Assembly: GCA_016201405.1 (NCBI GenBank)
Contig: JACQCZ010000001.1
Location: forward strand, 72,432-136,431
Direction of reading: 5' to 3'
DNA length: 64,000 nucleotides
Source: Candidatus Acetothermia bacterium
Lineage (GTDB): Bacteria; Bipolaricaulota; Bipolaricaulia; RBG-16-55-9
A model generated the notes under the pieces. It made no database searches and was not told the DNA's origin. It saw nothing but the letters and a program-made list of their open reading frames with translations. The stretch's first letter is position 1; every line of letters begins with the position of its first letter. Of the stretch, positions 1-9,044 are shown in pieces. The translations under genes and the position numbers were made by a program.

Positions 1-1
1 G

Positions 2-688
2 ACAATTCTTGGAGTGCTCATGTGGCTCCTCCAGCGCGATTTAAAGTTAGGTGCTCATGCAGCTCAGCCCTCTTCACCAACTACACCCAAGCCTTCTACA
101 GGCAGACTCAAAGAGAATGCTCTTCCAATCGCAATACTATGGGGATTGGTCGTCTTTCGGCACTCCATTCTGCTCTCGTTCCAGAGCTTCTTTCTAATCT
201 TGATGGGTCAGCGCGGAATGGATTATGTCACAGGCAGCTTGGCACTCTTTGCCGTGCTCATGGCTGGGTTCGTTGGCGGAATCGTGGGTGGATATGCCTC
301 TGACCGCTGGGGCCGCTGGCGGATTGCTACCTTTTCGCTTTGGCTCGGCTTCCTGGCAACGCTGGGTTTTTTAGTGATTTCAGGTCCGCTTTCGTTTATC
401 TCATTGCTGATCGGAATGAGCGCACTCAATGCCTCCAATCCTTCCATCGTGGCCTTTGCCCAAGAGATGGTGCCTGGGCAATCGAGCACAGCCTCGGCCA
501 TCGTGATGGGCGTGGGCTGGGGGATGGGTGGTCTTCTTGTCAGTGTAGTCGGACTTTTGGCTGATCTCTTACAAAACCTAGAATCTGCCCTTTTCATCGC
601 GACGCTGACCGCTTTGCTCGTCTCAGTCCTGTTGACTTATGCTGGGAATCAAGTCTTTGAGAAGATAAGAATTGCCTCCTTGGAATAA
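2..688 (+). CDS. MFS-type transporter, C-terminal part (5' end outside the window)
   Basis: Open frame runs to the left edge; several hydrophobic segments and an MFS-like loop (GGYASDRWGRWRI). Confidence 0.75.
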   Translation, partial: TILGVLMWLLQRDLKLGAHAAQPSSPTTPKPSTGRLKENALPIAILWGLVVFRHSILLSFQSFFLILMGQRGMDYVTGSLALFAVLMAGFVGGIVGGYASDRWGRWRIATFSLWLGFLATLGFLVISGPLSFISLLIGMSALNASNPSIVAFAQEMVPGQSSTASAIVMGVGWGMGGLLVSVVGLLADLLQNLESALFIATLTALLVSVLLTYAGNQVFEKIRIASLE

Positions 689-721
689 CCAAAGATTTCT
701 TTATATCGTTAGAGAGATTCT

Positions 722-2509
722 ATGAAGATTCATGAGCTGGACACCCATCTGATCAACAAGATTGCTGCTGGAGAAGTGATCGAGCGCCCCGCTTCGCTCG
801 TCAAAGAGCTGATTGAGAATAGCCTCGATGCTGGAAGCACCCAGATTGAGATTCTTGTGGAAGGCGGGGGCACCGAGCGGGTCTGCCTCTCGGACAACGG
901 CTCAGGCATGGCACAAGATGATTTGGTCGCAGCCATCCGCAAGCATACGACCAGCAAGATTCGCACAGAAGCGGATTTATTTAATATTCAAACGCTGGGG
1001 TTCCGAGGAGAGGCGCTCGCCAGCATTGTGGAGGTCTCTCGCACTAGTATCATCTCTCGCGCAGAAGGCTCGTCAGAAGCTACACGGCTCGATATTGAAG
1101 GCGGAGAGATTCGAAGCACTCGCACAGAAGGGCGAAAATTGGGTACTACGGTTGATGTTCGTGATCTCTTCTTCAATACTCCTGCTCGCCGCAAATTCCT
1201 GAAGTCCGAGAAGACTGAGCTATCTCATATCATTAAGACGATAAAGCACTCCGTACTGGCTCATCCCAACGTCCACTTCAAGCTGACTCACGGAGCCAAG
1301 GTGATTCTTGATTCACCACCCGCGAGCAGTCTGCGAGATATTATTTCAAACCTATATTCACCTGAGCTCGCGAAGGTGCTTCTAGGAGTTGAGCTACTGG
1401 GCAACGAGATCAAGATTGAAGGTCTAATCGCCCCACCCGATCACTCTAAATCAGACCGCAGCGATCAATTTCTCTACGTCAACGGGCGCTTTATCCGAGA
1501 TGTCTCCCTCAACTATGCCATCTCGAGAGCCTATGAAGGATTCATCCCTGCCGGGCGCTATCCCATCGCTTTTCTATTTTTCGAGATCAATCCACAAATG
1601 ATTGACGTCAACGTCCACCCAAAAAAAGAGGAAGTCCGCTTCTCCAATCTTGCTTTGATCCAAGCTGAGGTCAAACGCGCCGTCAGCAATGCGCTTCTGA
1701 CTCGCGGTGTCATCCCGATGTTGCACGATCCCACCTCTCCTCAACAACAATGGACTGGGGGGACACCATCGCAGATGCACTTTCAATCCGGACATTCTGG
1801 AAGAGGTCTGCAACCAAGACCCCCAGAGCTAGGCCTGAAGCGCGAGCTTTTAAGCAGGGCTACTGCCAGACCTCACGCCCAAGACTCTATTCGAGAGTCA
1901 GCACAACCAGAATCTCAATCAAAGCATGACCGGGTCATTGGCCAGCTCCATGGGACCTATATCATCGTCCAGACGGAGCAAGGGATTGAGCTGATTGACC
2001 AGCATGTCGCTCATGAGCGCATCTTCTTTGAGAAATATCTGAGTCAGCTCACTACAGGGCGGATTGCTCGCCAGAGATTGCTCATCCCCATGACACTCGA
2101 ATTTCCACTTGACGAAGCTGAGGTTCTTGAAAAGCATCTTCCACAACTTGACACAAAGCTTGGTGTGGGGATTGAGCGTTTTGGAAGCGGAACCTTTATC
2201 ATCCGTGACTGGCCAGAGAGCTTTGCAAAGATCCTCACAAAAGAGGGAGCGTTACATGTTCTGGAGCGCGTATTGCAGGCGCTCGAGCATGATGCCCAGG
2301 TTGAGCTCGCTGATCTTGCCAAAGAGATGGCGGCTGATCTCGCTTGCGAAGCGGCCATCGTCAAGAATACGCCGCTCAACCGCGAAGAGATGGAAGGGCT
2401 GATAGCCCAGCTCCGCCAGACAGAAAACCCTTATCGCTGCCCTCACGGGCGGCCCATCATCATTGCTTACTCGCTGATTGAGTTGGAAAAGGCATTTGGC
2501 CGCAGATGA
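722..2509 (+). CDS. mutL: DNA mismatch repair protein MutL
   Basis: GHKL N-terminus (IAAGEVIERPASLVKELIENSLDAG, GFRGEALASI); C-terminal DQHVAHERIFFE and CPHGRP motifs. Confidence 0.97.
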   Translation: MKIHELDTHLINKIAAGEVIERPASLVKELIENSLDAGSTQIEILVEGGGTERVCLSDNGSGMAQDDLVAAIRKHTTSKIRTEADLFNIQTLGFRGEALASIVEVSRTSIISRAEGSSEATRLDIEGGEIRSTRTEGRKLGTTVDVRDLFFNTPARRKFLKSEKTELSHIIKTIKHSVLAHPNVHFKLTHGAKVILDSPPASSLRDIISNLYSPELAKVLLGVELLGNEIKIEGLIAPPDHSKSDRSDQFLYVNGRFIRDVSLNYAISRAYEGFIPAGRYPIAFLFFEINPQMIDVNVHPKKEEVRFSNLALIQAEVKRAVSNALLTRGVIPMLHDPTSPQQQWTGGTPSQMHFQSGHSGRGLQPRPPELGLKRELLSRATARPHAQDSIRESAQPESQSKHDRVIGQLHGTYIIVQTEQGIELIDQHVAHERIFFEKYLSQLTTGRIARQRLLIPMTLEFPLDEAEVLEKHLPQLDTKLGVGIERFGSGTFIIRDWPESFAKILTKEGALHVLERVLQALEHDAQVELADLAKEMAADLACEAAIVKNTPLNREEMEGLIAQLRQTENPYRCPHGRPIIIAYSLIELEKAFGRR

Positions 2510-3465
2510 TGCCCACCACCTTTGCCAGGACCTCCCTCTTTATCTGGCATCTCCTCGTGGCCAAAGCTGATGCTCACACCGAGCGATCCGCCCTGGAAGC
2601 CATCCGGCTTAAACTCCGTCGCCAATGAAAGATTTAGCTTCTCGATCATGCCACTCAAAGTCAGATTCTCATCCCATGCGCCACTCGGATCAAGATGTGT
2701 GGCGCTGGCCATCTGCGCTCCCCCCACGGGGCCGCTAATCTCTAAATCGGCGCCTGCAAAGCCGCTCGGTCCCCAGGCAAGAGATTTGCTCACATCAAAA
2801 TCGCCAATATGAGTCGATGCTGAAATTGTGTCGCTCATGAAGCCTTGAGCGTTATAGACTGTAGTGCTGCTTAGGTTGAATTCTCCCAGCTTGGCGCTGG
2901 CCGAAATGCTGTCTTGATCCAGCCCTTTGGATGACAAGATTGTCGTTCGTGAGAGAGAGAAATCGCCTGTCTGCAGCCCCATTGTGACTGTCTCGCGGCT
3001 CAAGCCATCTGGTGTCACGGTCACGCCCACTTTGAATGAGCCTCCCATGTCTGTATGTGCGCTGGCCGAGAGGGTCGCGCTCTCAAAGCCGAGGGGATTG
3101 AACTGAAAGGATGCAGAGGTGTCATAAGCATTGACCTTTTGGGTGAGGGTGAGGGTGCAGCCAGAGAACCCTTGGGCGTTGAGAATGATATTGCCAGTAA
3201 GATTGGCCTCACTAATTCGCGTGCTGGCCGAGAGAGAGGCTTGTTCAAAGCCACTACTCTTAAAGCCTGCATCAAGCCTAAAATCAACTTGCCTCATCGT
3301 CGTGGACGCCGCGATGGACCAATCAGCGCTGTCCAGATTGAGTCCGGTTGCACTAAGAGGGATATTGGCAGAGACATCTACATTGAGCTCCTGCGAAAGA
3401 GCAGTGACGCCAAACGATCCAACAAAAACCACCGCACAGACAACGAGAGTCATCCCTTTACTCAT
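2467..3465 (-). CDS. Secreted protein with about nine tandem 27-aa beta-type repeats
   Basis: Start moved to ATG 3465 (SD ggaggtaagagg, signal peptide MSKGMTLVVCAVVFVGSFGVTALSQ). Repeat units such as GLDQDSISASAKLGEFNLSSTTVYNAQ. Overlaps the mutL 3' end by 43 bp. Confidence 0.8.
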   Translation of the reverse strand: MSKGMTLVVCAVVFVGSFGVTALSQELNVDVSANIPLSATGLNLDSADWSIAASTTMRQVDFRLDAGFKSSGFEQASLSASTRISEANLTGNIILNAQGFSGCTLTLTQKVNAYDTSASFQFNPLGFESATLSASAHTDMGGSFKVGVTVTPDGLSRETVTMGLQTGDFSLSRTTILSSKGLDQDSISASAKLGEFNLSSTTVYNAQGFMSDTISASTHIGDFDVSKSLAWGPSGFAGADLEISGPVGGAQMASATHLDPSGAWDENLTLSGMIEKLNLSLATEFKPDGFQGGSLGVSISFGHEEMPDKEGGPGKGGGHHLRPNAFSNSISE

Positions 3466-3613
3466 TCCTCTTACCTCCCCTATGGATACACGTAACAAAA
3501 TCCTACACCCACAATCACCCATCAAGTCAAAGTCGAAGAGGGTGAGATTGCGTGTTGCGAGGGAGGCAGCTAGAATGTGCCGTCTGCTGACCGATTTTTT
3601 TGAGAGGGGAACG

Positions 3614-4777
3614 ATGATCAAGCTAGCCAATCGAGTCTCAAATCTGAGCGTCGCAGCCACGATTGCCATGAAGCGCAAGGCGAACGAGCTGGCGGCCAAA
3701 GGTGTTGATGTGGTCGACTTTGGGATTGGCGAGCCCGACTTTCCGACTCCTGAATTTATAAAAATGGCAGCCGACCGAGCAATGGCCAAGAATTACACTA
3801 AATACACCAACACCGGTGGCATTCCAGAGCTGCGCAATGCTGTTGCAGATAAGTATCACCGCGAATATGGCGCCAACTTTGATGCCAAGCGCGAGGTGGT
3901 CATCACCTGCGGTGGGAAGCAGGCACTTTACAACGTGATGTTCGCCCTCTTTGACAGAGGGGATGAAGTGATTCTCCCTAACCCCTATTGGGTCACATTC
4001 CCGGAGCAGATCAAGCTGTCAGGTGCATCAATGGTGGAGCTTCACACCTGTGAAGAGAATGGATTTTCGCTCTCGGCAGGCGATGTGGAGAAGCTGATCA
4101 CTCCAAGGACAAAGGGGATCATCCTGAATTTTCCAAACAATCCTACGGGTGCTGTGATCCCGAAGCGCGAGCTCCAGAAGATCATCGAGATGGCTCGCAA
4201 ACGCGACTTTTATGTGATCTTTGATGAGTGTTATGAGAAATTTGTCTACAACGGCAGTTCCATTTCAGGAGCGCCCTTTGGCAAAGAGAATGTTATCCTG
4301 GTCGGCTCTTGCTCCAAGACTTATTCGATGACCGGCTGGAGAATTGGCTGGGCAGCTGGGCCCGCAGAAGTGATCCAAGCCATGGAGAACCTTCAGAGTC
4401 AGTCTACTTCGAATCCCAACTCCATCGCTCAGTGGGCTGCCGTCGAGGCGCTCACCTGCAATCAGAGCTTTGTTCAGGCGATGATCGACGAGTATCGCAG
4501 GCGACGCGATGTCGTTGTGGATGGACTCAACAGAGTCCCAGGTATTAAATGCGCTCTTCCAGAAGGGGCATTTTATGCCTTCCCCAATGTCTCAGGCTGC
4601 TTCAATTCTTCCATTCGTGATTCCAATGAATTTATCAATTATCTGCTGGAAGAGGCAGGAGTTGTGACAATCTCTGGATTAGAATTTGGCCGAGATGGCT
4701 ATTTGCGACTCTCTTACGCCACCTCTATGGAACGGATCAACGAGGGGCTCAAGCGCGTGCAGAAGTTGTTTGGCTAA
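3614..4777 (+). CDS. Pyridoxal-phosphate aspartate aminotransferase, class I/II
   Basis: NFPNNPTGAV and SCSKTYSMTGWRIGW (PLP lysine motif). Start moved to ATG 3614 after gagagggg. Confidence 0.92.
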   Translation: MIKLANRVSNLSVAATIAMKRKANELAAKGVDVVDFGIGEPDFPTPEFIKMAADRAMAKNYTKYTNTGGIPELRNAVADKYHREYGANFDAKREVVITCGGKQALYNVMFALFDRGDEVILPNPYWVTFPEQIKLSGASMVELHTCEENGFSLSAGDVEKLITPRTKGIILNFPNNPTGAVIPKRELQKIIEMARKRDFYVIFDECYEKFVYNGSSISGAPFGKENVILVGSCSKTYSMTGWRIGWAAGPAEVIQAMENLQSQSTSNPNSIAQWAAVEALTCNQSFVQAMIDEYRRRRDVVVDGLNRVPGIKCALPEGAFYAFPNVSGCFNSSIRDSNEFINYLLEEAGVVTISGLEFGRDGYLRLSYATSMERINEGLKRVQKLFG

Positions 4778-4784
4778 GACTCTT

Positions 4785-4883
4785 TTAAAAACGGACTAAA
4801 ATAAGAGCCAGACCCATCAACAACGCTACAGCTTCCAGACCTACCAAGAAGATTACTTTTCGATCTGTCTTAGCCATAAACAT
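4785..4883 (-). CDS. 32-aa predicted single-span membrane peptide
   Basis: MFMAKTDRKVIFLVGLEAVALLMGLALILVRF; SD AAGGAG 5 nt before ATG. Below the length cutoff of the supplied ORF track. Confidence 0.5.
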   Translation of the reverse strand: MFMAKTDRKVIFLVGLEAVALLMGLALILVRF

Positions 4884-4968
4884 CGCACTCCTTGTATACC
4901 TTAATAGGCTACAAAGAGTGCGGTCGAAATTGAATGACTGTCGGGTGAAAAATCGGTTACTGGCGAGA

Positions 4969-5703
4969 TTACCTCACGAGTGCAAAGCTCTCTTTTACAG
5001 AGCCACTCTCACAATTCTTGCTGGTGACGAGATAGACCCCGTGTGGCAAGCCCTCTGTTGACAGCTTTCGCTGCACAGACTGTCGATTGAATGCAGAGCA
5101 AGAACCACTCGCAACGAGCCTCCCATTGAGATCGTAAATCATGTGGGACTCAGGAGCAGCTTGAGCCTGGTGGGCAATACTCGAGCCTTCGACGACCAGA
5201 GTCTGTCCAATCCAGGCATCCATGACTTTGAAGAAGGTCAGATCGCGCAATTTGTACTGAACCCACATATCGAGAGCCCGGAAGAACTCGTCGTTGTCGA
5301 TTCGCCGATTCCCGTTGAGATCGAAGGATGTGATTGGGGTCGGGACATAGACTGGGTCCTGGGCTGCCACGATAACCATCTGTGTGATCGAGTCAAATAC
5401 CCCTGAGTTTGAATAAGAGACCCAGACTTTCACTGAGTATCGACCTGGCGCTTTGTAGGCGTGTTCTACTGTGTTGCTACTCAAGACAGAGACGCGGCTG
5501 CCATCCCCAAACTCCCAGACTACGTTGGTCGAATAGAGCCGATCTGTCAATTCGAAATGAGCGATCTGTTCGGCCACCGGAATCTCAGGAACGACACAGA
5601 AGATGGGAGGCGCCGTTGGCTCCTGCGTGCAAGTTGCCCAGACATTGCTGCCAAAAATAAAGATTGCTCCAAGGATAAAAGCCAGCGTGGAAAATTTTCT
5701 CAT
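4969..5703 (-). CDS. Secreted PKD-like protein with EF-hand/dockerin-like and sorting-like C-terminal modules
   Basis: Signal peptide; VVWEFGDGSRVSV...VEHAYKAPGRYSVKVWV (PKD); FDLNGNRRIDNDEFFRALDMWV; IYDLNGRLVASGSC...LPHGVYLVTSKNCESG. Confidence 0.75.
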   Translation of the reverse strand: MRKFSTLAFILGAIFIFGSNVWATCTQEPTAPPIFCVVPEIPVAEQIAHFELTDRLYSTNVVWEFGDGSRVSVLSSNTVEHAYKAPGRYSVKVWVSYSNSGVFDSITQMVIVAAQDPVYVPTPITSFDLNGNRRIDNDEFFRALDMWVQYKLRDLTFFKVMDAWIGQTLVVEGSSIAHQAQAAPESHMIYDLNGRLVASGSCSAFNRQSVQRKLSTEGLPHGVYLVTSKNCESGSVKESFALVR

Positions 5704-6740
5704 CGTATGATCCTCCTTAAATTACCTAAAGCTATTGTATCAACCCACTTAAGCGCCGTCCTCCCGGTCTGACAATCGCGGACCAGTGCAATATAGACTC
5801 CGCTTGGAAATGCATGTTGAGTCAGCAGTCGTTGCAGGCTCGTTTTATGGTACGAAGCGCACTCTTGCCTCATCACTACTTTTCCATTGAGATTGAAGAT
5901 TCGTACAGAAGCCTCAATCACAGCATTCGTCTCTACGAATGGAATTTTCGTTTGCGAAATAAAGAGCCGGTACAAATCGAGAATCAGATCATCGGAAATG
6001 CTCCCGATCACCCAGAGATCAATTGCCCGGTTGAACTCTTCCTGGTCAACGAGCCCATTATGATTGATGTCAAAATCCTTGGGCTGGAGCGGTGAAGGCG
6101 GCTTTAGAGCATAGATCTTTTCGATGGCTGCCAGATCGGCCTCCTGGGGAGGAAGACGCCCTCTTGTGCAGTTGGCGAGCATGACAGACCAGTAACACTC
6201 ACCTGGATATTGCTCATACGCATTGCCCAGTCCCAGCGCATTGCCGAATCCCTGCATCAACGCGTTGTAGAGAACGATCGTGGTACTCGTGTTAAGGGAG
6301 GCGGACTGCGAGACGACAAGTCCCAAATTGACGGCTATATCTTCTTCAATGATATCGCGTGTATCGGTGTAGTTGAAATGATATTCTCCGGTATTGGGGC
6401 GGCTTGAGATCGATGTCTGATCCCAATAGATCTCGCTTCTAATATTGCCAAAAGTGCCGCCGGAGCAACGCTCCGCATCCTGCTTGAGAATTATCTTTAC
6501 CGGAGTCTCGCTGTTCCAGATCGCAGCCACTTCTTGCGCTGTCTTCAAGAGAAGCTGGTCGCTAGAGCAATCGAGGACCTGAAAGATTGTCTCTATTCGC
6601 TTGGCGTACATATCGTGTGCCGATTTTCCATTCTTATCAGTCATGAGTGGGACGAAACGACTCGCATTGTCGTCAGAAAAAGAGGAAAGAGAGAGTAGAA
6701 GTGTGCACGATAGCGTAGCCAGAAGTGTTTTCCAGATCAT
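5700..6740 (-). CDS. Secreted protein with EF-hand/dockerin-like and sorting-like C-terminal modules
   Basis: Start ATG 6740 after AGGAAG; signal-like N-terminus MIWKTLLATLSCTLLLSLSSFS; FDINHNGLVDQEEFNRAIDLWV; IFNLNGKVVMRQEC...FPSGVYIALVRDCQTG. Four-nt ATGA overlap with the downstream gene. Confidence 0.75.
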   Translation of the reverse strand: MIWKTLLATLSCTLLLSLSSFSDDNASRFVPLMTDKNGKSAHDMYAKRIETIFQVLDCSSDQLLLKTAQEVAAIWNSETPVKIILKQDAERCSGGTFGNIRSEIYWDQTSISSRPNTGEYHFNYTDTRDIIEEDIAVNLGLVVSQSASLNTSTTIVLYNALMQGFGNALGLGNAYEQYPGECYWSVMLANCTRGRLPPQEADLAAIEKIYALKPPSPLQPKDFDINHNGLVDQEEFNRAIDLWVIGSISDDLILDLYRLFISQTKIPFVETNAVIEASVRIFNLNGKVVMRQECASYHKTSLQRLLTQHAFPSGVYIALVRDCQTGRTALKWVDTIALGNLRRIIR

Positions 6741-6849
6741 TGGGCTCACTTCCTTTTGCAATCTTAATTTGTACTACAAGAAGCCCGGAATTTGAAGGAA
6801 GCGGCTTTTGACAGGCAAGTTTCACGGCTCTACAATGAGACTCTCACAC

Positions 6850-6926
6850 GCGCCCGTAGCTCAGTGGATTAGAGCGTTGGCCTCCGGAGCCAAAGGTCGA
6901 AGGTTCAAGTCCTTCCGGGCGTACCA
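6850..6926 (+). tRNA. tRNA-Arg (CCG)
   Basis: Cloverleaf; anticodon loop ctCCGga; acceptor gcgcccg/cgggcgt; encoded CCA. Confidence 0.95.
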
Positions 6927-6930
6927 GGGA

Positions 6931-8130
6931 TCAACGAGCATCAAAGAGCAGCTTTCCACGAACAAATACCAGCATAGGCCAGCCTTGAAGCTCCATCGTC
7001 TCATACGGAGACCAGCCGCATTTCGTCGCGAGATCTTTGCGCTCTACTCGGGCACTTCTCTCCAGGTCAACGACTACCAGGTCAGCATTATTTCCGACCG
7101 CAATTCGTCCCTTCGATGCATAGCCAAAGCGCTTGGCCGGATTTTCAGAAAATATCTCAATCAGTCTTGCCAGAGAGAGTCTCTTTTTATTGACAGCGTT
7201 TAACATCAGAGGGAGTGAAGTCTCGACCCCTGGCAATCCAAAGGGCGCTTGATCAAATGGCTTAGATTTCTCCTCTTGCGAATGGGGCGCATGATCACTT
7301 CCCAATGTGTCAATCATGCCCCTCTGAAGCGCTTCCCATAAAAACTCCCGATCTTCCGCAGATGTGATTGGCGGGTTGACCTTGAGCCACGAGCCTCTCT
7401 TTTCAACATCTTCACACGCAAAGAAGAGATAATGTGGACAGGTCTCGATGGTAACATCAACGTCGCGCTTGGCATCATAAGCAAGCTGAAGCCCTTCTTG
7501 AGTTCTCACATGGCACAAATAGAGTCTCGCTTTGCTCATGAGCGCATGTTCCAAAGCAACTTCAATGTCAGAGGCTTCGGATGGGGAATCAAGTCGTTGT
7601 GAATGAACAGCCAGCACTTTCCCAGTCTCCGCCACACGCTGAAAGATCTCTCGCTGCATAGATCTGTTTTTGATCTCCAGTCCGCCCGTCGTCTCTCCCA
7701 TGAAGAGCTTAAAGGCGGTCACTTGCTTGGCAATCTCAGGAATATTCTTGATGTTCTCTGGGGTGAGTCCGCCATAAATGCCAAAGTTGACGGCTGAAGC
7801 ACTGGCACGCTTCTTCTTCTCTCGGATCATCTCCAGAGTTGTTGTGGGTGGATTGGTGTTCGGCATCTCTAAGACTGTGGTAACGCCGCCTTTGACAGCA
7901 GCCTTGCCCGCACTCTGCCAGTCTTCTTTGTGCGAGTCATTGAAGTCACGGAAGTGAACATGCGCGTCGATCATGCCAGGAAGAATGATCAGCCCAGAGC
8001 AATCAATGCGCTCGCCATCGAGATCCTTGTCAATCTTCTCAATCGATTCGCCAAACGAAATCTCGGCTTGCGTTAGCCTGCCATTGATCCAGAGCTCGCC
8101 GCCTGTAAGAACTTTCAGAGGTCTTATCAC
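6931..8130 (-). CDS. pyrC: Dihydroorotase-like amidohydrolase
   Basis: GMIDAHVHFRDF, PNTNPPTT, AFKLFMGETTGG, GSDHAPHS. GTG 8130 chosen because the supplied start (8193) lies in the SRP RNA. Confidence 0.85.
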   Translation of the reverse strand: MIRPLKVLTGGELWINGRLTQAEISFGESIEKIDKDLDGERIDCSGLIILPGMIDAHVHFRDFNDSHKEDWQSAGKAAVKGGVTTVLEMPNTNPPTTTLEMIREKKKRASASAVNFGIYGGLTPENIKNIPEIAKQVTAFKLFMGETTGGLEIKNRSMQREIFQRVAETGKVLAVHSQRLDSPSEASDIEVALEHALMSKARLYLCHVRTQEGLQLAYDAKRDVDVTIETCPHYLFFACEDVEKRGSWLKVNPPITSAEDREFLWEALQRGMIDTLGSDHAPHSQEEKSKPFDQAPFGLPGVETSLPLMLNAVNKKRLSLARLIEIFSENPAKRFGYASKGRIAVGNNADLVVVDLERSARVERKDLATKCGWSPYETMELQGWPMLVFVRGKLLFDAR

Positions 8131-8153
8131 TTGCTCATAATACGAAAAAATAA

Positions 8154-8281
<128 letters not shown>

Positions 8282-8353
8282 AACCACCAATCAGTCGGTT
8301 TGAGTGAGCAGCATCCACTGATCAAGCAAGGAGTGAAATGGACCACGCGACTT

Positions 8354-8445
8354 TGGCGGAGAAGGTGGGATTCGAACCCACGATAGGGGTTTAACCCTAT
8401 AACGGCTTAGCAAGCCGCCGCCTTCGGCCACTCGGCCACCTCTCC
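8354..8445 (-). tRNA. tRNA-Ser (GCT)
   Basis: Long variable arm; anticodon loop ttGCTaa; acceptor ggagagg/cttctcc; encoded CCA. Confidence 0.95.
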
Positions 8446-8507
8446 GGAATACTTGGCCATTCTAGAAATCCATGGGAGGCTTGTCAACCGATCCGATGAG
8501 CTTCAAA

Positions 8508-9044
8508 TCATTTCTGAACTTGGTAGTGCATCTGGACAATGCCACTTTTGAAAGCCTTCTGATTGACCAGTTTGAGATTTACTTCTTTCTGCAGAGAGCC
8601 GAAGAGAGAGATTCCGTCTCCTAACAACAATGGAAGCACGGAAAGAATAATTTCGTCTATTAGCCACTCTCTCATAAAACTCTGAGCCAGCGCGGCTCCA
8701 CCGACCAGCCAGATATCTTTTGTGCTCTTCTCTTTAATTGCGCGGACTAGATCTTTCAAATCGCCAGAGTAAAAGATGATATTGGCGTCGGGCACAGCTT
8801 TGAGCATTCTATGGGTAATCACATAAGTTGGCCTCTCTTTGCTCTCTGGCCACTCTTCGAATTGCAGCAGCCATTCATAGGTCTTGGCACCCATAATCGT
8901 TGCTGAAGTCGATTTGATCAGCTCAGAGTAGCCGTAGTCTTGTCCATCGGGGTTCTGATGTTGGGTGAGCCACGATAGATCACCGTCCGGCCTGGCGATG
9001 AAACCATCTAAACTGGCTGCTATATATAAAATCACTCTGCTCAT
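8508..9044 (-). CDS. Dihydrofolate reductase / RibD C-terminal family protein
   Basis: MSRVILYIAASLDGFIARPDGDLSWL, TIMGAKTYEWLL, DIWLVGGAALAQSFM. Confidence 0.85.
   Translation of the reverse strand: MSRVILYIAASLDGFIARPDGDLSWLTQHQNPDGQDYGYSELIKSTSATIMGAKTYEWLLQFEEWPESKERPTYVITHRMLKAVPDANIIFYSGDLKDLVRAIKEKSTKDIWLVGGAALAQSFMREWLIDEIILSVLPLLLGDGISLFGSLQKEVNLKLVNQKAFKSGIVQMHYQVQK

Noticed and set aside
223-597. Minus-strand 124-aa ORF inside the MFS gene.
   Set aside because: Antisense to clear coding sequence; low-complexity S/T/P-rich translation typical of shadow ORFs.
2044-2379. Minus-strand 111-aa ORF inside mutL.
   Set aside because: Shadow ORF with Ser/Arg-rich composition and no SD.
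6808-7203. 131-aa ORF containing 'APVAQWIRALASGAKGRRFKSFRAY'.
   Set aside because: This is the well-known false translation of a tRNA gene (tRNA-Arg here).
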